DNA of 64,000 nt, from positions 1-64,000 of the forward strand of contig CACYMP010000009.1 of the NCBI GenBank assembly GCA_902775565.1, in the 5' to 3' direction. Below, one piece after another: positions 26,704 to 36,129 of the stretch. A program made the translations under genes and the position numbers. Position 1 is the first letter of the stretch. Every line of letters starts with the position of its first letter. The stretch comes from Oscillospiraceae bacterium (GTDB taxonomy: Bacteria > Bacillota > Clostridia > Saccharofermentanales > Saccharofermentanaceae). The notes below the pieces were generated by a model, which did no database searches, had not been told where the DNA came from, and worked only from the letters and a program-made list of their open reading frames with translations.

Positions 26704-29511
26704 TCAAAGCGTGTCGTTCTCGGTAAAAGGCCTGATGTATCTGATGACCATCTTCTTGAGCTTGACGCCGGGCGCTGAGAAATGCAGGCGCATTACGCCG
26801 TTTCTGGTGAAGAGGACTACCTGCTGCTTGAGCGTGACATCTTTGCTGTCTGTTCCGTTCCAGGTTACGACTGCGAACGGGATGCTCGATACGTACATCT
26901 GCATCGGTACCTGGGCAAGGCTGTTCAGATCGCTGCTTCCGGTCATTTCGAGCTCGAAAAAGCCCTGTTTCTTCGCCGTGATACCGAAAACGAAGTCCCT
27001 GTCGGTCCATGTATTCTCGGGACGGTCGATAACGAGTTCGTCATCGATCTCGAAGAACATGTCAACATCAACGGAAACGTCGTCCTCCTTGAACGGATCG
27101 TCAATGTGGCTTACCAAAGCGGGTTTTCCGCAGATCCTGTCCATTGCGGGCGTGTTCATCGCGAACTTAAGGATGTTGGCGGCATTTCTCTGGAGCTCGG
27201 CACGGGTGATCCTTGAACCGTCGCCCTCAGTCAGAGCCTTGAAGGTATCGGCCTCATCGAGGTGCTCTAACTCAACGCTCGAGCAGACCATATAGATATC
27301 GTTCTGGGAACGGGCCATGACGGAATGATCCGTGAGTGAATATTCCGCTGTATCGCCGCCGGTCACGCCGATATATGCCCACCAGTCGCTCATGACTATA
27401 CCGGTGAAATTCCACTGCTCGCGGAGGATCATGGTATTCATGTCGTAGTTGTTGGCGCTGTATATGCCGTTTACGCGGTTGTAGCTGGTCATTATGCTGC
27501 GGGCGCCGCCTTCTCTGACAGCGATCTCGAACGCGGGCAGGTAGATCTCGCGCAAAGCCCTCTGAGAGATGACCGAGCTCATCTCGCGGCGCATGGTCTC
27601 GCGGTTATTACCGCAAAGGTGCTTGATCGTGGGCGTTACGCCGTTTTTCTCGAATGCCCTGACCTGCGCGCATGCCATCAGTCCGGTGAGAAGCGGATCC
27701 TCCGAGAAGTACTCGAAATTCCTTCCGTTCAGCGGGTGCCTGTGAATATTGATACCGGGCCCCAGGAGCGAATCGATCTTGTTGGATACCATCTCAATGC
27801 CCAGATATGTATAAAGCTCTTCGACCAGCTCAACATTGAAAGTTGACGCGAGGCATGTGCCGTTGGGCAGCGAAAAAGCCTTCTTGCCGGAGTCGATCCT
27901 CATTCCCGAAGGGCCGTCGGAGCAGCAGAGCGTGGGAACGCCCATTGCTTTGAGTCCCCTGCTCAAGCCTCCGAATGCCGCGGCCGTGCCAATCGTGGCC
28001 TTTGAACTGCCCATTCCCTCGCCTCTGATGATGAGGCAGAGCTCCTCGTCGGAGATCTGGGCAATGAACTCGTCCAGCGTATTCTTTCCGTTCTTTACGT
28101 CTGCAAGCTTTATTCCGGCATCACCCGTCTGAGGGATCTCGGAAGGAACGCGGGACATTCTTGTTTCGAGGAAGTTTACGGTCTGGAGAGGGGTGTCTTC
28201 ACTTCCTTTTACAAAACCGTTTCCTGAAGGTGAAGGGACCGCGGTCATGCGCTTAAAGGCCTTGGTCGGACCCATGGCATTTTTGAGCGCTTCGAGCATG
28301 ACGGGAGCTTCGAGGTCGAAATTGCCTGCCTCGAGATCTGATGTCACGTCGCCGCCAAGGTAGAAAGAATAATGGCCTGCGTCAAGGATGAAGCCTGTTC
28401 CGAGACCGGTCCTGCCGTCGTCGTCATAGGAAGCGAAAGTGCGGACAGGCGCTGTTATCTCTACCATCTCGCTCTCACCTGGCGGAATAAGGCCCGTTTT
28501 CGCAAATCCGGCAAGAACGCGGGCAGGCTTGGAGAGCTTGCCCTGGGGCGCCGAAGCATAGAGCATGACGGCCTTCTTGCCCGGAACGCTGCCGGTATTG
28601 GTAACGCTGACCGCAACCTTAACTGTCTTTCCGTCAAACACGAAGGATGTGACCTTCAGGTCGAAATCAGTGTACGAAAGGCCGAAGCCGAACGGATAGA
28701 GGACCTTTGAAGGCGCGAATGTCGAAAAGTATCTGTAGCCTACGAAAATATCATCCTCATAGATATCCTCATGGATGTCCTTGTTGCCGAAATTGTCATT
28801 TGAAGGATAGTCGGCAAGGTCATAGGCAATCGTATCAGTAAGGCATCCGGAAGGGTTCACCTCGCCTGTTACGACGCGCGCGACGGCAGTGCCTCCGATC
28901 ATACCGCCCTGCCATACATAGAGAACGGCTTTGATGTCGTATTTGGATACAAACTTCATGTCGATGATGTTGCCGACGTTGAGAAGGACAATGGTGCGCT
29001 CGAACGCGGAAGATACTGCGGCAAGCATCTCCTCTTCACTGTCGCTTAAGAAATATGACCCCTTCTCAGCGGTGTTGTCACGGTCCTCGCCGGCCGTGCG
29101 GGCAATGATGATAACTGCCGCATCGTTGCGGGAAGCGAGAGATGAGGCAAGCTCATCAGAAATGGGCATTTCCTTCTGCGACCAGGCTTCCTGGCCCCAG
29201 CCCAATCCTTCGTCGACCGGGTTCTCCTCATCCCACTTGTCATAGATATCCATGAGCTCGGGGTCCAGAGTGAGCGCAGGCGATGCAGCAAGGCCTTCGC
29301 GGATGTCGGTGACGTGGCTGACATTGACCATGCCGCCGCTTCCCGTGCCGCTCTTGTAGTAATGCGTCTGCATCCTTCCGAAAAGGGCAACCCTCGTGCC
29401 GTGCTTAAGCGGCAGGGCCTCCCCTTCATTTCTCAGCATGACGGTTCCTTCAGCCGCGGCCATTACCGCCGATTCTATATATTTATTCCAATCAAGGACC
29501 AGTTCAGACAT
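26704..29511 (-). CDS. Beta-glucosidase-type glycoside hydrolase family 3 with reversed domain order
   Basis: 935 residues, no signal peptide, so cytoplasmic. The usual GH3 C-terminal alpha/beta-sandwich comes first (AAAEGTVMLRNEGEALPLK, about 15-260). A fibronectin-III-like domain follows (GKKAVMLYASAPQGKLSKPA, about 290-380), and then the TIM barrel (about 490-830). The barrel has MGVPTLCCSDGPSGMR, the Lys-His site KHLCGNNRE and the nucleophile Asp709 in VMSDWWA. The same permuted order is known from some ruminococcal and Butyrivibrio beta-glucosidases. It probably cleaves imported beta-linked oligosaccharides; substrate is not proven. A single gene with its own terminator. Confidence 0.9.
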   Translation of the reverse strand: MSELVLDWNKYIESAVMAAAEGTVMLRNEGEALPLKHGTRVALFGRMQTHYYKSGTGSGGMVNVSHVTDIREGLAASPALTLDPELMDIYDKWDEENPVDEGLGWGQEAWSQKEMPISDELASSLASRNDAAVIIIARTAGEDRDNTAEKGSYFLSDSEEEMLAAVSSAFERTIVLLNVGNIIDMKFVSKYDIKAVLYVWQGGMIGGTAVARVVTGEVNPSGCLTDTIAYDLADYPSNDNFGNKDIHEDIYEDDIFVGYRYFSTFAPSKVLYPFGFGLSYTDFDLKVTSFVFDGKTVKVAVSVTNTGSVPGKKAVMLYASAPQGKLSKPARVLAGFAKTGLIPPGESEMVEITAPVRTFASYDDDGRTGLGTGFILDAGHYSFYLGGDVTSDLEAGNFDLEAPVMLEALKNAMGPTKAFKRMTAVPSPSGNGFVKGSEDTPLQTVNFLETRMSRVPSEIPQTGDAGIKLADVKNGKNTLDEFIAQISDEELCLIIRGEGMGSSKATIGTAAAFGGLSRGLKAMGVPTLCCSDGPSGMRIDSGKKAFSLPNGTCLASTFNVELVEELYTYLGIEMVSNKIDSLLGPGINIHRHPLNGRNFEYFSEDPLLTGLMACAQVRAFEKNGVTPTIKHLCGNNRETMRREMSSVISQRALREIYLPAFEIAVREGGARSIMTSYNRVNGIYSANNYDMNTMILREQWNFTGIVMSDWWAYIGVTGGDTAEYSLTDHSVMARSQNDIYMVCSSVELEHLDEADTFKALTEGDGSRITRAELQRNAANILKFAMNTPAMDRICGKPALVSHIDDPFKEDDVSVDVDMFFEIDDELVIDRPENTWTDRDFVFGITAKKQGFFELEMTGSSDLNSLAQVPMQMYVSSIPFAVVTWNGTDSKDVTLKQQVVLFTRNGVMRLHFSAPGVKLKKMVIRYIRPFTENDTL

Positions 29512-29715
29512 ATGCCGTCCCCCCGCTAAAAACTCTTTATCTGAATAATAACCGAAACCATCGTCCGTTTTCTTTATAGGAACGTGGCTTTTATATAACC
29601 TTTAATGTTTTTCGCAAATGTATTATTATTATAAACAAGCTGAAGTATTAAGGCATCCTACCCGAACAGACAGTATTTTCAAGCCGTTGCGGCTTAACGA
29701 TTGCGAGGAATCCAG

Positions 29716-31689
29716 ATGGGCGGCATATCCGATTATTTCTCTGATGAGAACAGCTTTTTCGACCGTTATATACTCAATGCACCCATTCTGAGCGCAAGTT
29801 ATTTCAACGTTACCCGTGACGAACTTGTCAGCTGCCTTACTACAGGCAAGGTTTTCCATGCCGATCCTCCCGAAGGCTTTACCGAATACGCAGAATCCTT
29901 CTGCCCTGGCATCAGGAACCAGGGAGAACAGACCCGCGAGCAGCTCCTTAAAGCAGCCGCACTGGTTGGCAACAAAGAGACACAGATCCAGTTCTTAATA
30001 CATTTCAGCCTTGAAGGCATGAGAAAACTCTACGAGTCCGGCCATAACGAATACTACCTTGTCTACGATATGCTCACCCCGAAAGTCACCTATTTCGTCC
30101 TGACGCAGCTCGTCCTGATGAAGGATCTGAATACCGGTGATCTCGTCGCAAGCTTCATGACCAAGGACATCTCGAGGCTCAAGCATTTCCGCAAGATCGC
30201 GACGATGGCCGTCAACTCCATTTGCGACTGCATCGCGGTAATCGACACCATGGACGGATCGGTCACCTTCGAGACAGTATCCGCCCAGCTCATGAGGGTA
30301 ATGCCTGAACTCGGCAGCGAAAAGAAGCTCGATTACGACAAGACATTTGTCGGGATCATTAACGCCATGGCCAAGCCGGGGGAGAATGCCCCGCTTTCCG
30401 ATGCAATATCCACGGATACGATAATCAAAGAGCTTTCCGAAAAAGATGAATACATCACGGTCTTCGATCTTGAGACAAAGCCGGGCGAGGTCTCCCGCAA
30501 GCAGGTCATGTTCCAGTGGTTCGACAATTCCCACCGCTATATCGCCGCCCTGCAGTCCGATATCTCCACGACTTACCATGAGGAGATGAACCAGCTCGAC
30601 AAGCTTAACCGCGATCTCAGCATCAAGCTCGGAAGAGACCAGGTAACGGGCCTTCCCAACAAAAATTCAAGCGAGATCCAGATCGGGGACAGATTCGATC
30701 CCAGGGACAGCGTATTGTTCCTTTTCGATCTTACGAACCTTATCTATATCAACAACACGGTCGGAAGAGATGTCGGCAACATGCTGCTCTACCAGTTCGC
30801 GCACATCATTTCCGCTGTCCTGCCGGCAGGCACGTTCATAGGACGTTACACCGGTGCGGAGATAATAGCACTCTGCAACGGCATCAGGCACAGCGATGCT
30901 GAGGAATACCTTGGCAGGATCGAGAACAAGATCGCCCACTACAATGAAGAGAATCCCGACTGCGAAGTCGAATACGTCAATTCGGTCATCTTCGCTTCGA
31001 GCTTTGAAGACTGCACTTTCCCCAAGCTCTATTCAGAAGCTTTCCGTCTGCTTAACGAAGCCAAGAATAAGAAAGGCATTCCTGCAGCCGCCGAAGGCGA
31101 TCTGTCTTATCAGCTTCAGGAAATGAGCAGCAAGAGCAAAGAACTCGAATACACTTCCCGTCACGACGGCCTTACCGGACTTCTCAACAAGACCGCAGGC
31201 TTAGACGAGATCGCCGACCGCACGCTTTATCCGCCTCACAGATATCACGTCATGTTCGTCATGGACATAGACAATTACAAATATATCAACGACACGTTCG
31301 GTCACGAGTTCGGTGACGATATCTTAAAGAAGCTCGGCGCCATTATCCGCAGGCAGTTCCGTCCGGGCGACGTCCTGGTGCGTTACGGCGGAGATGAGTT
31401 CATCGCTTTCATGACCAATGTATCAGGCCCCGCGCAGATCGAAGACAAGGCATGGAGCATTATCGAAGCAGTAGACAACATGCTCTGCGAATCAGGCTGC
31501 CGCAAAACGGGATTCGATCAGTCAAACAGCCGGAGCGACTTAACGGGTATCTCGATCGGCATCGTCTGGACCGACAAGTCCGCCGACGCTTCAAAGATGT
31601 TCGCGCAGGCCGATTCCGCCCTTTACGACGCGAAACGCGCAGGCAAGAACAGATTCGAGATCACCAGAAATATGGGATTCAACGATTAA
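29716..31689 (+). CDS. Diguanylate cyclase with tandem GGDEF domains, the first degenerate
   Basis: 657 residues, no membrane segment. An N-terminal ~300 residues have unassigned sensory folds. A GGDEF-like domain follows (about 300-460), whose signature is TGAEI (379-383) and so should be inactive. The second domain (about 475-655) is intact: DGLTGLLNK, MDIDNYKYINDTFGH and GGDEF at 558-562. It has an inhibitory I-site RPGD at 549-552, exactly five residues upstream. It makes c-di-GMP from two GTP, with product inhibition. ATG 29716 is chosen over TTG 29701 because GAGGA lies 7 nt upstream. It faces an HD-GYP phosphodiesterase gene tail to tail, 11 bp apart. Confidence 0.93.
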   Translation: MGGISDYFSDENSFFDRYILNAPILSASYFNVTRDELVSCLTTGKVFHADPPEGFTEYAESFCPGIRNQGEQTREQLLKAAALVGNKETQIQFLIHFSLEGMRKLYESGHNEYYLVYDMLTPKVTYFVLTQLVLMKDLNTGDLVASFMTKDISRLKHFRKIATMAVNSICDCIAVIDTMDGSVTFETVSAQLMRVMPELGSEKKLDYDKTFVGIINAMAKPGENAPLSDAISTDTIIKELSEKDEYITVFDLETKPGEVSRKQVMFQWFDNSHRYIAALQSDISTTYHEEMNQLDKLNRDLSIKLGRDQVTGLPNKNSSEIQIGDRFDPRDSVLFLFDLTNLIYINNTVGRDVGNMLLYQFAHIISAVLPAGTFIGRYTGAEIIALCNGIRHSDAEEYLGRIENKIAHYNEENPDCEVEYVNSVIFASSFEDCTFPKLYSEAFRLLNEAKNKKGIPAAAEGDLSYQLQEMSSKSKELEYTSRHDGLTGLLNKTAGLDEIADRTLYPPHRYHVMFVMDIDNYKYINDTFGHEFGDDILKKLGAIIRRQFRPGDVLVRYGGDEFIAFMTNVSGPAQIEDKAWSIIEAVDNMLCESGCRKTGFDQSNSRSDLTGISIGIVWTDKSADASKMFAQADSALYDAKRAGKNRFEITRNMGFND

Positions 31690-31700
31690 TAAGCTAAGCT

Positions 31701-33419
31701 TCAGTTGTTGCTGTAGTATTCCTCAAGCCTTGGCTTTGCAGCGACATAGTACTTTTCGAGCCTCTTGTCGAAATGCTTCCCGAAGCTTTCCATCATGATC
31801 TTATCAGCATCTTCAAACGAGAACTTGTCCTTATAGACACGCTTGCTTACGAGCGCGTCATAGACGTCCGCGATCGCCATGATGCGAGCCTCGATCGGGA
31901 TCTCCTCGCCCTTGAGTTTTTCGGGATAGCCCGAGCCGTCCCACCTCTCGTGATGGTAATGCGCGACGTTGACAGCAACCTTATGGAACGAAATATCCTC
32001 GGTTCCTTCAAGGATGGAATCTACGATGCGCGCGCCTTCAGCCGCATGTGTCTTCATGATCTCATATTCATCGGGTTCGAACTTGCCGGCTTTTGTTAAG
32101 ATGGCATCGGGAACCGCAATCTTTCCAAGGTCGTGCATCGGGGCCGCTCTTACGATGTCATCACAGAATTCTTCGGTAAGGCCTTCGTGTCCGAACAGAA
32201 GGAGCATGTTCTTTTTGTCGGAAGAGTCCTTCTTAATCTCATCAATCAGGATCTTTATGACATCGCTCGTTCTTCTGATATGACCGCCCGTTGAGTTGTC
32301 ACGGCTTTCAACCATGGTTGCCATGCCAAGGATCAGCCTGTTATGCATCTGAACGATGTGCTCGGTCTTCTCCGTGACCTCTGCCGTCAGCTGGTCGTTA
32401 TAGTTCGAGATGAGCTTCATGTACTTACGGGAAGCAGTGTCATCGGTGATGAAGAACTGATAGCCTCTTCTGTGCTTGCCGTCGTAAAGGTAACGGATCG
32501 TTATGAGGTAGATCTTATCGTCAGCTTCGTAGTAGTAGTGGTCCTTCGTCTCATCGCGCTTAAACTCGCCGAGCCACTTCAGGAGGGTGTTCTTTACCTG
32601 AATGTACCTGCCGAAATAAGTGTCGACCTTGATGTTGGCAAGATACGGGAAGACCTTCTGCGCGCTCTCATTCGACCCGAGATACTTCTCATCGAAATCG
32701 ATCGAGACAAATCCCGTGTCGCCTTTCTTTATGAGCGAATCAACGCCGAGGTCTGTGATATCGTAGAGGCACAGACGGTGCACGATGATGAGATATATTA
32801 TCTGCGCGAAAACATAAGAAAGCGGCATCGCGTCTATGCCTTCGGGCGTGAACCTGTTCGCGAAATAGGATAAGAACGAAATGGTCGCAGGCAGCATCAG
32901 GAGCACGATGGTCTTGTTCGATACATCCTTCTTTTTGATGAGGCTGTATACCATCGCCGAGAAGCTGATAATGACCAGCGAAAAGATAACGATCAATGTG
33001 AGCGTATGCGCAAAACCGTATGTCTTAACGAGCCTGCCCACACCTTTGTCGATCTCGAAACCGACCGTCTTGTAAAAGTACGGCGCGTTGCCCATTGAGA
33101 GCGCGAACGCATAGCTGGTCAGGCACATTATCATCAGTACCGCGCTCATCCACCTCTTAAGGTTGATGTGGCACAGCCCGAAAATACTCTGCGTAATGAA
33201 CAAAGACAGGAAGCACCCGCCTACATAGGTCAATTTCGCCGCAACTAGAGCGGCATCAAGAGTCCTTGCGTGCGCCATTAAAGCATACGCAAGGTTGACC
33301 AGCGGAATAAACGCAAATATAAGCGATATGTGCGTATCGAAATGCTTATGCCATATGATGATGTATATCAGCGTCAGAAGAACTGACAGACCGAATAATA
33401 CTTCATAGTACGCGCCCAC
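31701..33419 (-). CDS. Membrane HD-GYP cyclic-di-GMP phosphodiesterase with 7TM sensor
   Basis: 572 residues. Seven predicted N-terminal membrane helices (about 1-215) of the type found before histidine kinases and cyclases. A PAS-like domain follows (about 225-330, containing FISIDFDEKYLGSNESA-like residues), a linker helix, then the HD-GYP domain. That domain has GGHIRRTSD, the HD pair His429-Asp430 in HDLGKI, and HHERWDGSGYP at 489-499. It hydrolyses c-di-GMP in response to a membrane or extracellular signal. It is convergent with the diguanylate cyclase gene; the two probably set one local signalling balance. Confidence 0.93.
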   Translation of the reverse strand: MGAYYEVLFGLSVLLTLIYIIIWHKHFDTHISLIFAFIPLVNLAYALMAHARTLDAALVAAKLTYVGGCFLSLFITQSIFGLCHINLKRWMSAVLMIMCLTSYAFALSMGNAPYFYKTVGFEIDKGVGRLVKTYGFAHTLTLIVIFSLVIISFSAMVYSLIKKKDVSNKTIVLLMLPATISFLSYFANRFTPEGIDAMPLSYVFAQIIYLIIVHRLCLYDITDLGVDSLIKKGDTGFVSIDFDEKYLGSNESAQKVFPYLANIKVDTYFGRYIQVKNTLLKWLGEFKRDETKDHYYYEADDKIYLITIRYLYDGKHRRGYQFFITDDTASRKYMKLISNYNDQLTAEVTEKTEHIVQMHNRLILGMATMVESRDNSTGGHIRRTSDVIKILIDEIKKDSSDKKNMLLLFGHEGLTEEFCDDIVRAAPMHDLGKIAVPDAILTKAGKFEPDEYEIMKTHAAEGARIVDSILEGTEDISFHKVAVNVAHYHHERWDGSGYPEKLKGEEIPIEARIMAIADVYDALVSKRVYKDKFSFEDADKIMMESFGKHFDKRLEKYYVAAKPRLEEYYSNN

Positions 33420-33512
33420 TGAATAACCTCTCTATTTTTCCTTTATTGTTTTGATTTTAACATCTATTTTCCGCCCGCAGGTTAAGGTTTTGTTGATTTT
33501 TTATTGCTGATC

Positions 33513-34469
33513 TCAAGCCTTGCCGTCAAGCTTATCGAAAAACTCCCTCATTGCCTTTTCGCACTTGTCGGGCTCTTCTCTATAAACGCCGTGTCCGCAG
33601 TCAAGCTGCACGACGGTTGCACCGGACAGCTTTGAAGCATAGTCCTTAACCATACCGGTCCATCCTTCCAGGATCTTTCCGTCTGAGACGATGAGAAGTG
33701 TAGGAACGTCCGGCATGTCTTTGCTTTCGATAAGATCACGGTCACTTATCAGGTAGTCTGATTCATGAGCATATGTCTCATTGCAGTATCTCCCGCAGAC
33801 AAGAGCCATCGCCGTAGCTTTCTCCTCAGCCGCAAAATCTTTATTAATGCTGCCTCCGGCCAAAAGCCTTACGATCCCCATCTTCCTTACTGCCCTCATC
33901 AATGAGAATTGTGAGGCATTCGACTTTATGTAACTCTCGTCATACATATCGTAGGCTGCCGGTATGGCCATATCAAGACCCGCTATTGCTTCAACTTCCG
34001 AAGGAAAAGTCTGTGCCCAGTATATGGTCTCAAGTCCTGAGTAGGAGTGCGGGCACAAAATGTAAGGTCCTTCTATTCCTGCCGCTTTAAGGGCTTTTCT
34101 GTCCTGATCGACTCTGGTCTTAACGTCCCTGGGGCCGTCAAAAGCGTCGCTGAAGCCGTATCCGAACTTCTCGATGATGACCACTCTGTAATCGCTGAAA
34201 CGGTCTGCAAAAGACTTAAAGCTGAAGATCGGACCTGAGTCACCCGCACCCGCCATGAACACGAGCGTGTGATCGCCTTTGCCTGCCGTGTAGATGCTCA
34301 TCCGGGCACCGTCGACTTCAACCTTCTGCCCGTACATCTGGTTCTCGATAAGCATCTTTTCGGAAGACAGCATGATCCTGTCGTAAATGAACAGTCCCAG
34401 CAAAAAGACCGCTATGGCCGCAGTGATGATCATTAAGACCCTGCCTGTAATTTTCAAAAACTTCTTCAT
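33513..34469 (-). CDS. Membrane-anchored alpha/beta hydrolase
   Basis: 318 residues. One N-terminal membrane helix (about 10-30) is followed by an extracytoplasmic alpha/beta-hydrolase fold. The nucleophile elbow is PHSYSGLE, with the catalytic His near the end in DCGHGVYREEP and an acid in LIVSDGKI. The substrate is unknown. It is the last gene of the PadR-led cluster, starting 9 bp after the preceding hydrolase with an AAGAGG site. The two hydrolases are not close copies of each other. Confidence 0.85.
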   Translation of the reverse strand: MKKFLKITGRVLMIITAAIAVFLLGLFIYDRIMLSSEKMLIENQMYGQKVEVDGARMSIYTAGKGDHTLVFMAGAGDSGPIFSFKSFADRFSDYRVVIIEKFGYGFSDAFDGPRDVKTRVDQDRKALKAAGIEGPYILCPHSYSGLETIYWAQTFPSEVEAIAGLDMAIPAAYDMYDESYIKSNASQFSLMRAVRKMGIVRLLAGGSINKDFAAEEKATAMALVCGRYCNETYAHESDYLISDRDLIESKDMPDVPTLLIVSDGKILEGWTGMVKDYASKLSGATVVQLDCGHGVYREEPDKCEKAMREFFDKLDGKA

Positions 34470-34478
34470 ATATGCCTC

Positions 34479-36071
34479 TTATCCCTTAAGAAATGCTTTT
34501 ATCTCATCTGTAAGTTCAACGGGACGCTGTCCCATCGGAGAATGTCCGCAGCCTTCCATGAGTTTTACCTTTACCGAAGGTGCTTTGATCTTTTCCGCGT
34601 ATTCCTGCATCAGGCCGAACGGGCATGTCCAGTCACAGCCTCCTGATATGAAAAGCACAGGCATCTGATACTGATCGTCAGTCTCAAACCCATTGAAACT
34701 CATTATGCGGTCATCAAGAGGTTTTTGCAGCTGTTCAAACCTCGTATCACCTACAAAAGCGGTTTTCAGTTCAAGTATGAACCATCTGAGATCATCGACT
34801 CCTGCAATGGGGCTGGTAACCGTCGGGAAAGTCGAGGAATCAGCTGTTTCTGTCACGGGGTGATATACCTCAACCAGTTTTCTCAGAGCAAGAAGATTGT
34901 TAAGGCTCATATCAGCTTTAAACTTCTCGTATGCCGCTTTCATTTCAGAAGTATCGTCGCCCTTTTCCTTTGCAATGCGGAGAGCGTCTTCATATGAATA
35001 GACCTCGCCTGCGTAATCCTTTTCGTTTACGACCTGCCCGATACCGATATAAGCCGATACTTTTTCAGGATGAGCGAGTACATATCTGCTGCCCAAAAGA
35101 CTTCCGTAGGAGTGCCCCATGATGATGACCTTGTCCTGGCCGAAACGGTTTCTTGCGTAATCAACAAGGGCATCAAGATCTGACAACTGCTGTTCAAAAG
35201 TAAGCGTCTTGTTGTCAGGATCAGCCTTTTCATTCTTATAGTAGGTTCTTCCGCAGCCTCTTTCATCCCAGGCAATGACCGTGTAATCATCGGTGAGATA
35301 GTCGTGCCAGTAGTAATCACTGAATGTCGACGGTGCGCCCGGTCCTCCGTGGAGTGAGATGATGACCGGATTGGATCTGTTCTTTCCGCAGATCGTAATG
35401 TATTCCTGCTGGTCGTTCAGCTGCACATAGAGCTGTTCGTTGACGCCGTCCTTATAGGTAACCGCGCGGCTGATCTGTCTGTAATTGCGGACCGCGATGC
35501 AGAAAATGAACGAGCCTCCGATGACGACTGCCAGTATGATGCAGACCGCTTTCAAAAAACCTCTGACGATGCGCACACCAAGACTCTTCTTTTTCTTCGG
35601 GCCGTTTACTTCTTTTTCATGCTGCAGGTGGATTCCGATGTGACCAATTCCCAGAACGATCGTTCCAACGAGCATCACGATGTTTCCGCCGTAGATTCCG
35701 AGCAGGAAGAAAGCGATAACCGGAAGCGTTGCGCCTGCTACGGGAATGCCCAGGAAGCTTCTGTAATAGTCCTGCATTGTCTTTTCACTTCTGAAATATC
35801 TGATCCAGGAGAGTTCATAGAGCACCATGAGAATGAAAGACACAGCAAGGACCGTGAACCAGAAATTGAATCCCTTGAAGTTGAAATCAGAGAATATCAG
35901 CGCCGTGGTCGTAACGATGACCTGGCCGCTTCTTTCAAATGCAAGAAGGATCTTATTCTCATTTGATGAGTATTTTTCATAATCCTTCGGCTGGTTCTTT
36001 GTCCATATAAGATTCGGGACTGTCAGCATGATGAGCCATATCAGTCCGATGTAAGATAATCCGAAATTCAT
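34479..36071 (-). CDS. Multi-pass membrane protein fused to a proline iminopeptidase-like alpha/beta hydrolase
   Basis: 530 residues. The N-terminal ~200 residues hold about six membrane segments. The C-terminal ~320 are an alpha/beta hydrolase: HGGPGAPS oxyanion motif, AWDERGCGRTYY, nucleophile elbow MGHSYGSLLGSRY, acid region SGGCDW and catalytic His in EGCGHSPMGQRP. HGGPG plus DERG-G-S/T is typical of prolyl aminopeptidases (S33). The hydrolase is preceded by a final helix, so it is probably outside the membrane. Its place behind a PadR regulator and a DUF4097 protein suggests an envelope-stress or detoxification role; this is inference. Confidence 0.85.
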   Translation of the reverse strand: MNFGLSYIGLIWLIMLTVPNLIWTKNQPKDYEKYSSNENKILLAFERSGQVIVTTTALIFSDFNFKGFNFWFTVLAVSFILMVLYELSWIRYFRSEKTMQDYYRSFLGIPVAGATLPVIAFFLLGIYGGNIVMLVGTIVLGIGHIGIHLQHEKEVNGPKKKKSLGVRIVRGFLKAVCIILAVVIGGSFIFCIAVRNYRQISRAVTYKDGVNEQLYVQLNDQQEYITICGKNRSNPVIISLHGGPGAPSTFSDYYWHDYLTDDYTVIAWDERGCGRTYYKNEKADPDNKTLTFEQQLSDLDALVDYARNRFGQDKVIIMGHSYGSLLGSRYVLAHPEKVSAYIGIGQVVNEKDYAGEVYSYEDALRIAKEKGDDTSEMKAAYEKFKADMSLNNLLALRKLVEVYHPVTETADSSTFPTVTSPIAGVDDLRWFILELKTAFVGDTRFEQLQKPLDDRIMSFNGFETDDQYQMPVLFISGGCDWTCPFGLMQEYAEKIKAPSVKVKLMEGCGHSPMGQRPVELTDEIKAFLKG

Positions 36072-36094
36072 AATCTATCCCTTATCCCAAGGCT

Positions 36095-36118
36095 GCGGCA
36101 CCTTTTGAGGGGTGCCGC
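36095..36118 (-). other. Intergenic hairpin inside the PadR-led cluster
   Basis: GCGGCACC and GGTGCCGC form a perfect 8-bp stem around an 8-nt loop, between the DUF4097-type gene and the next hydrolase. No T-run follows on the minus strand, so it is not a standard terminator; it may set relative expression by mRNA processing. Confidence 0.5.
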
Positions 36119-36129
36119 GATCCTGTTTG

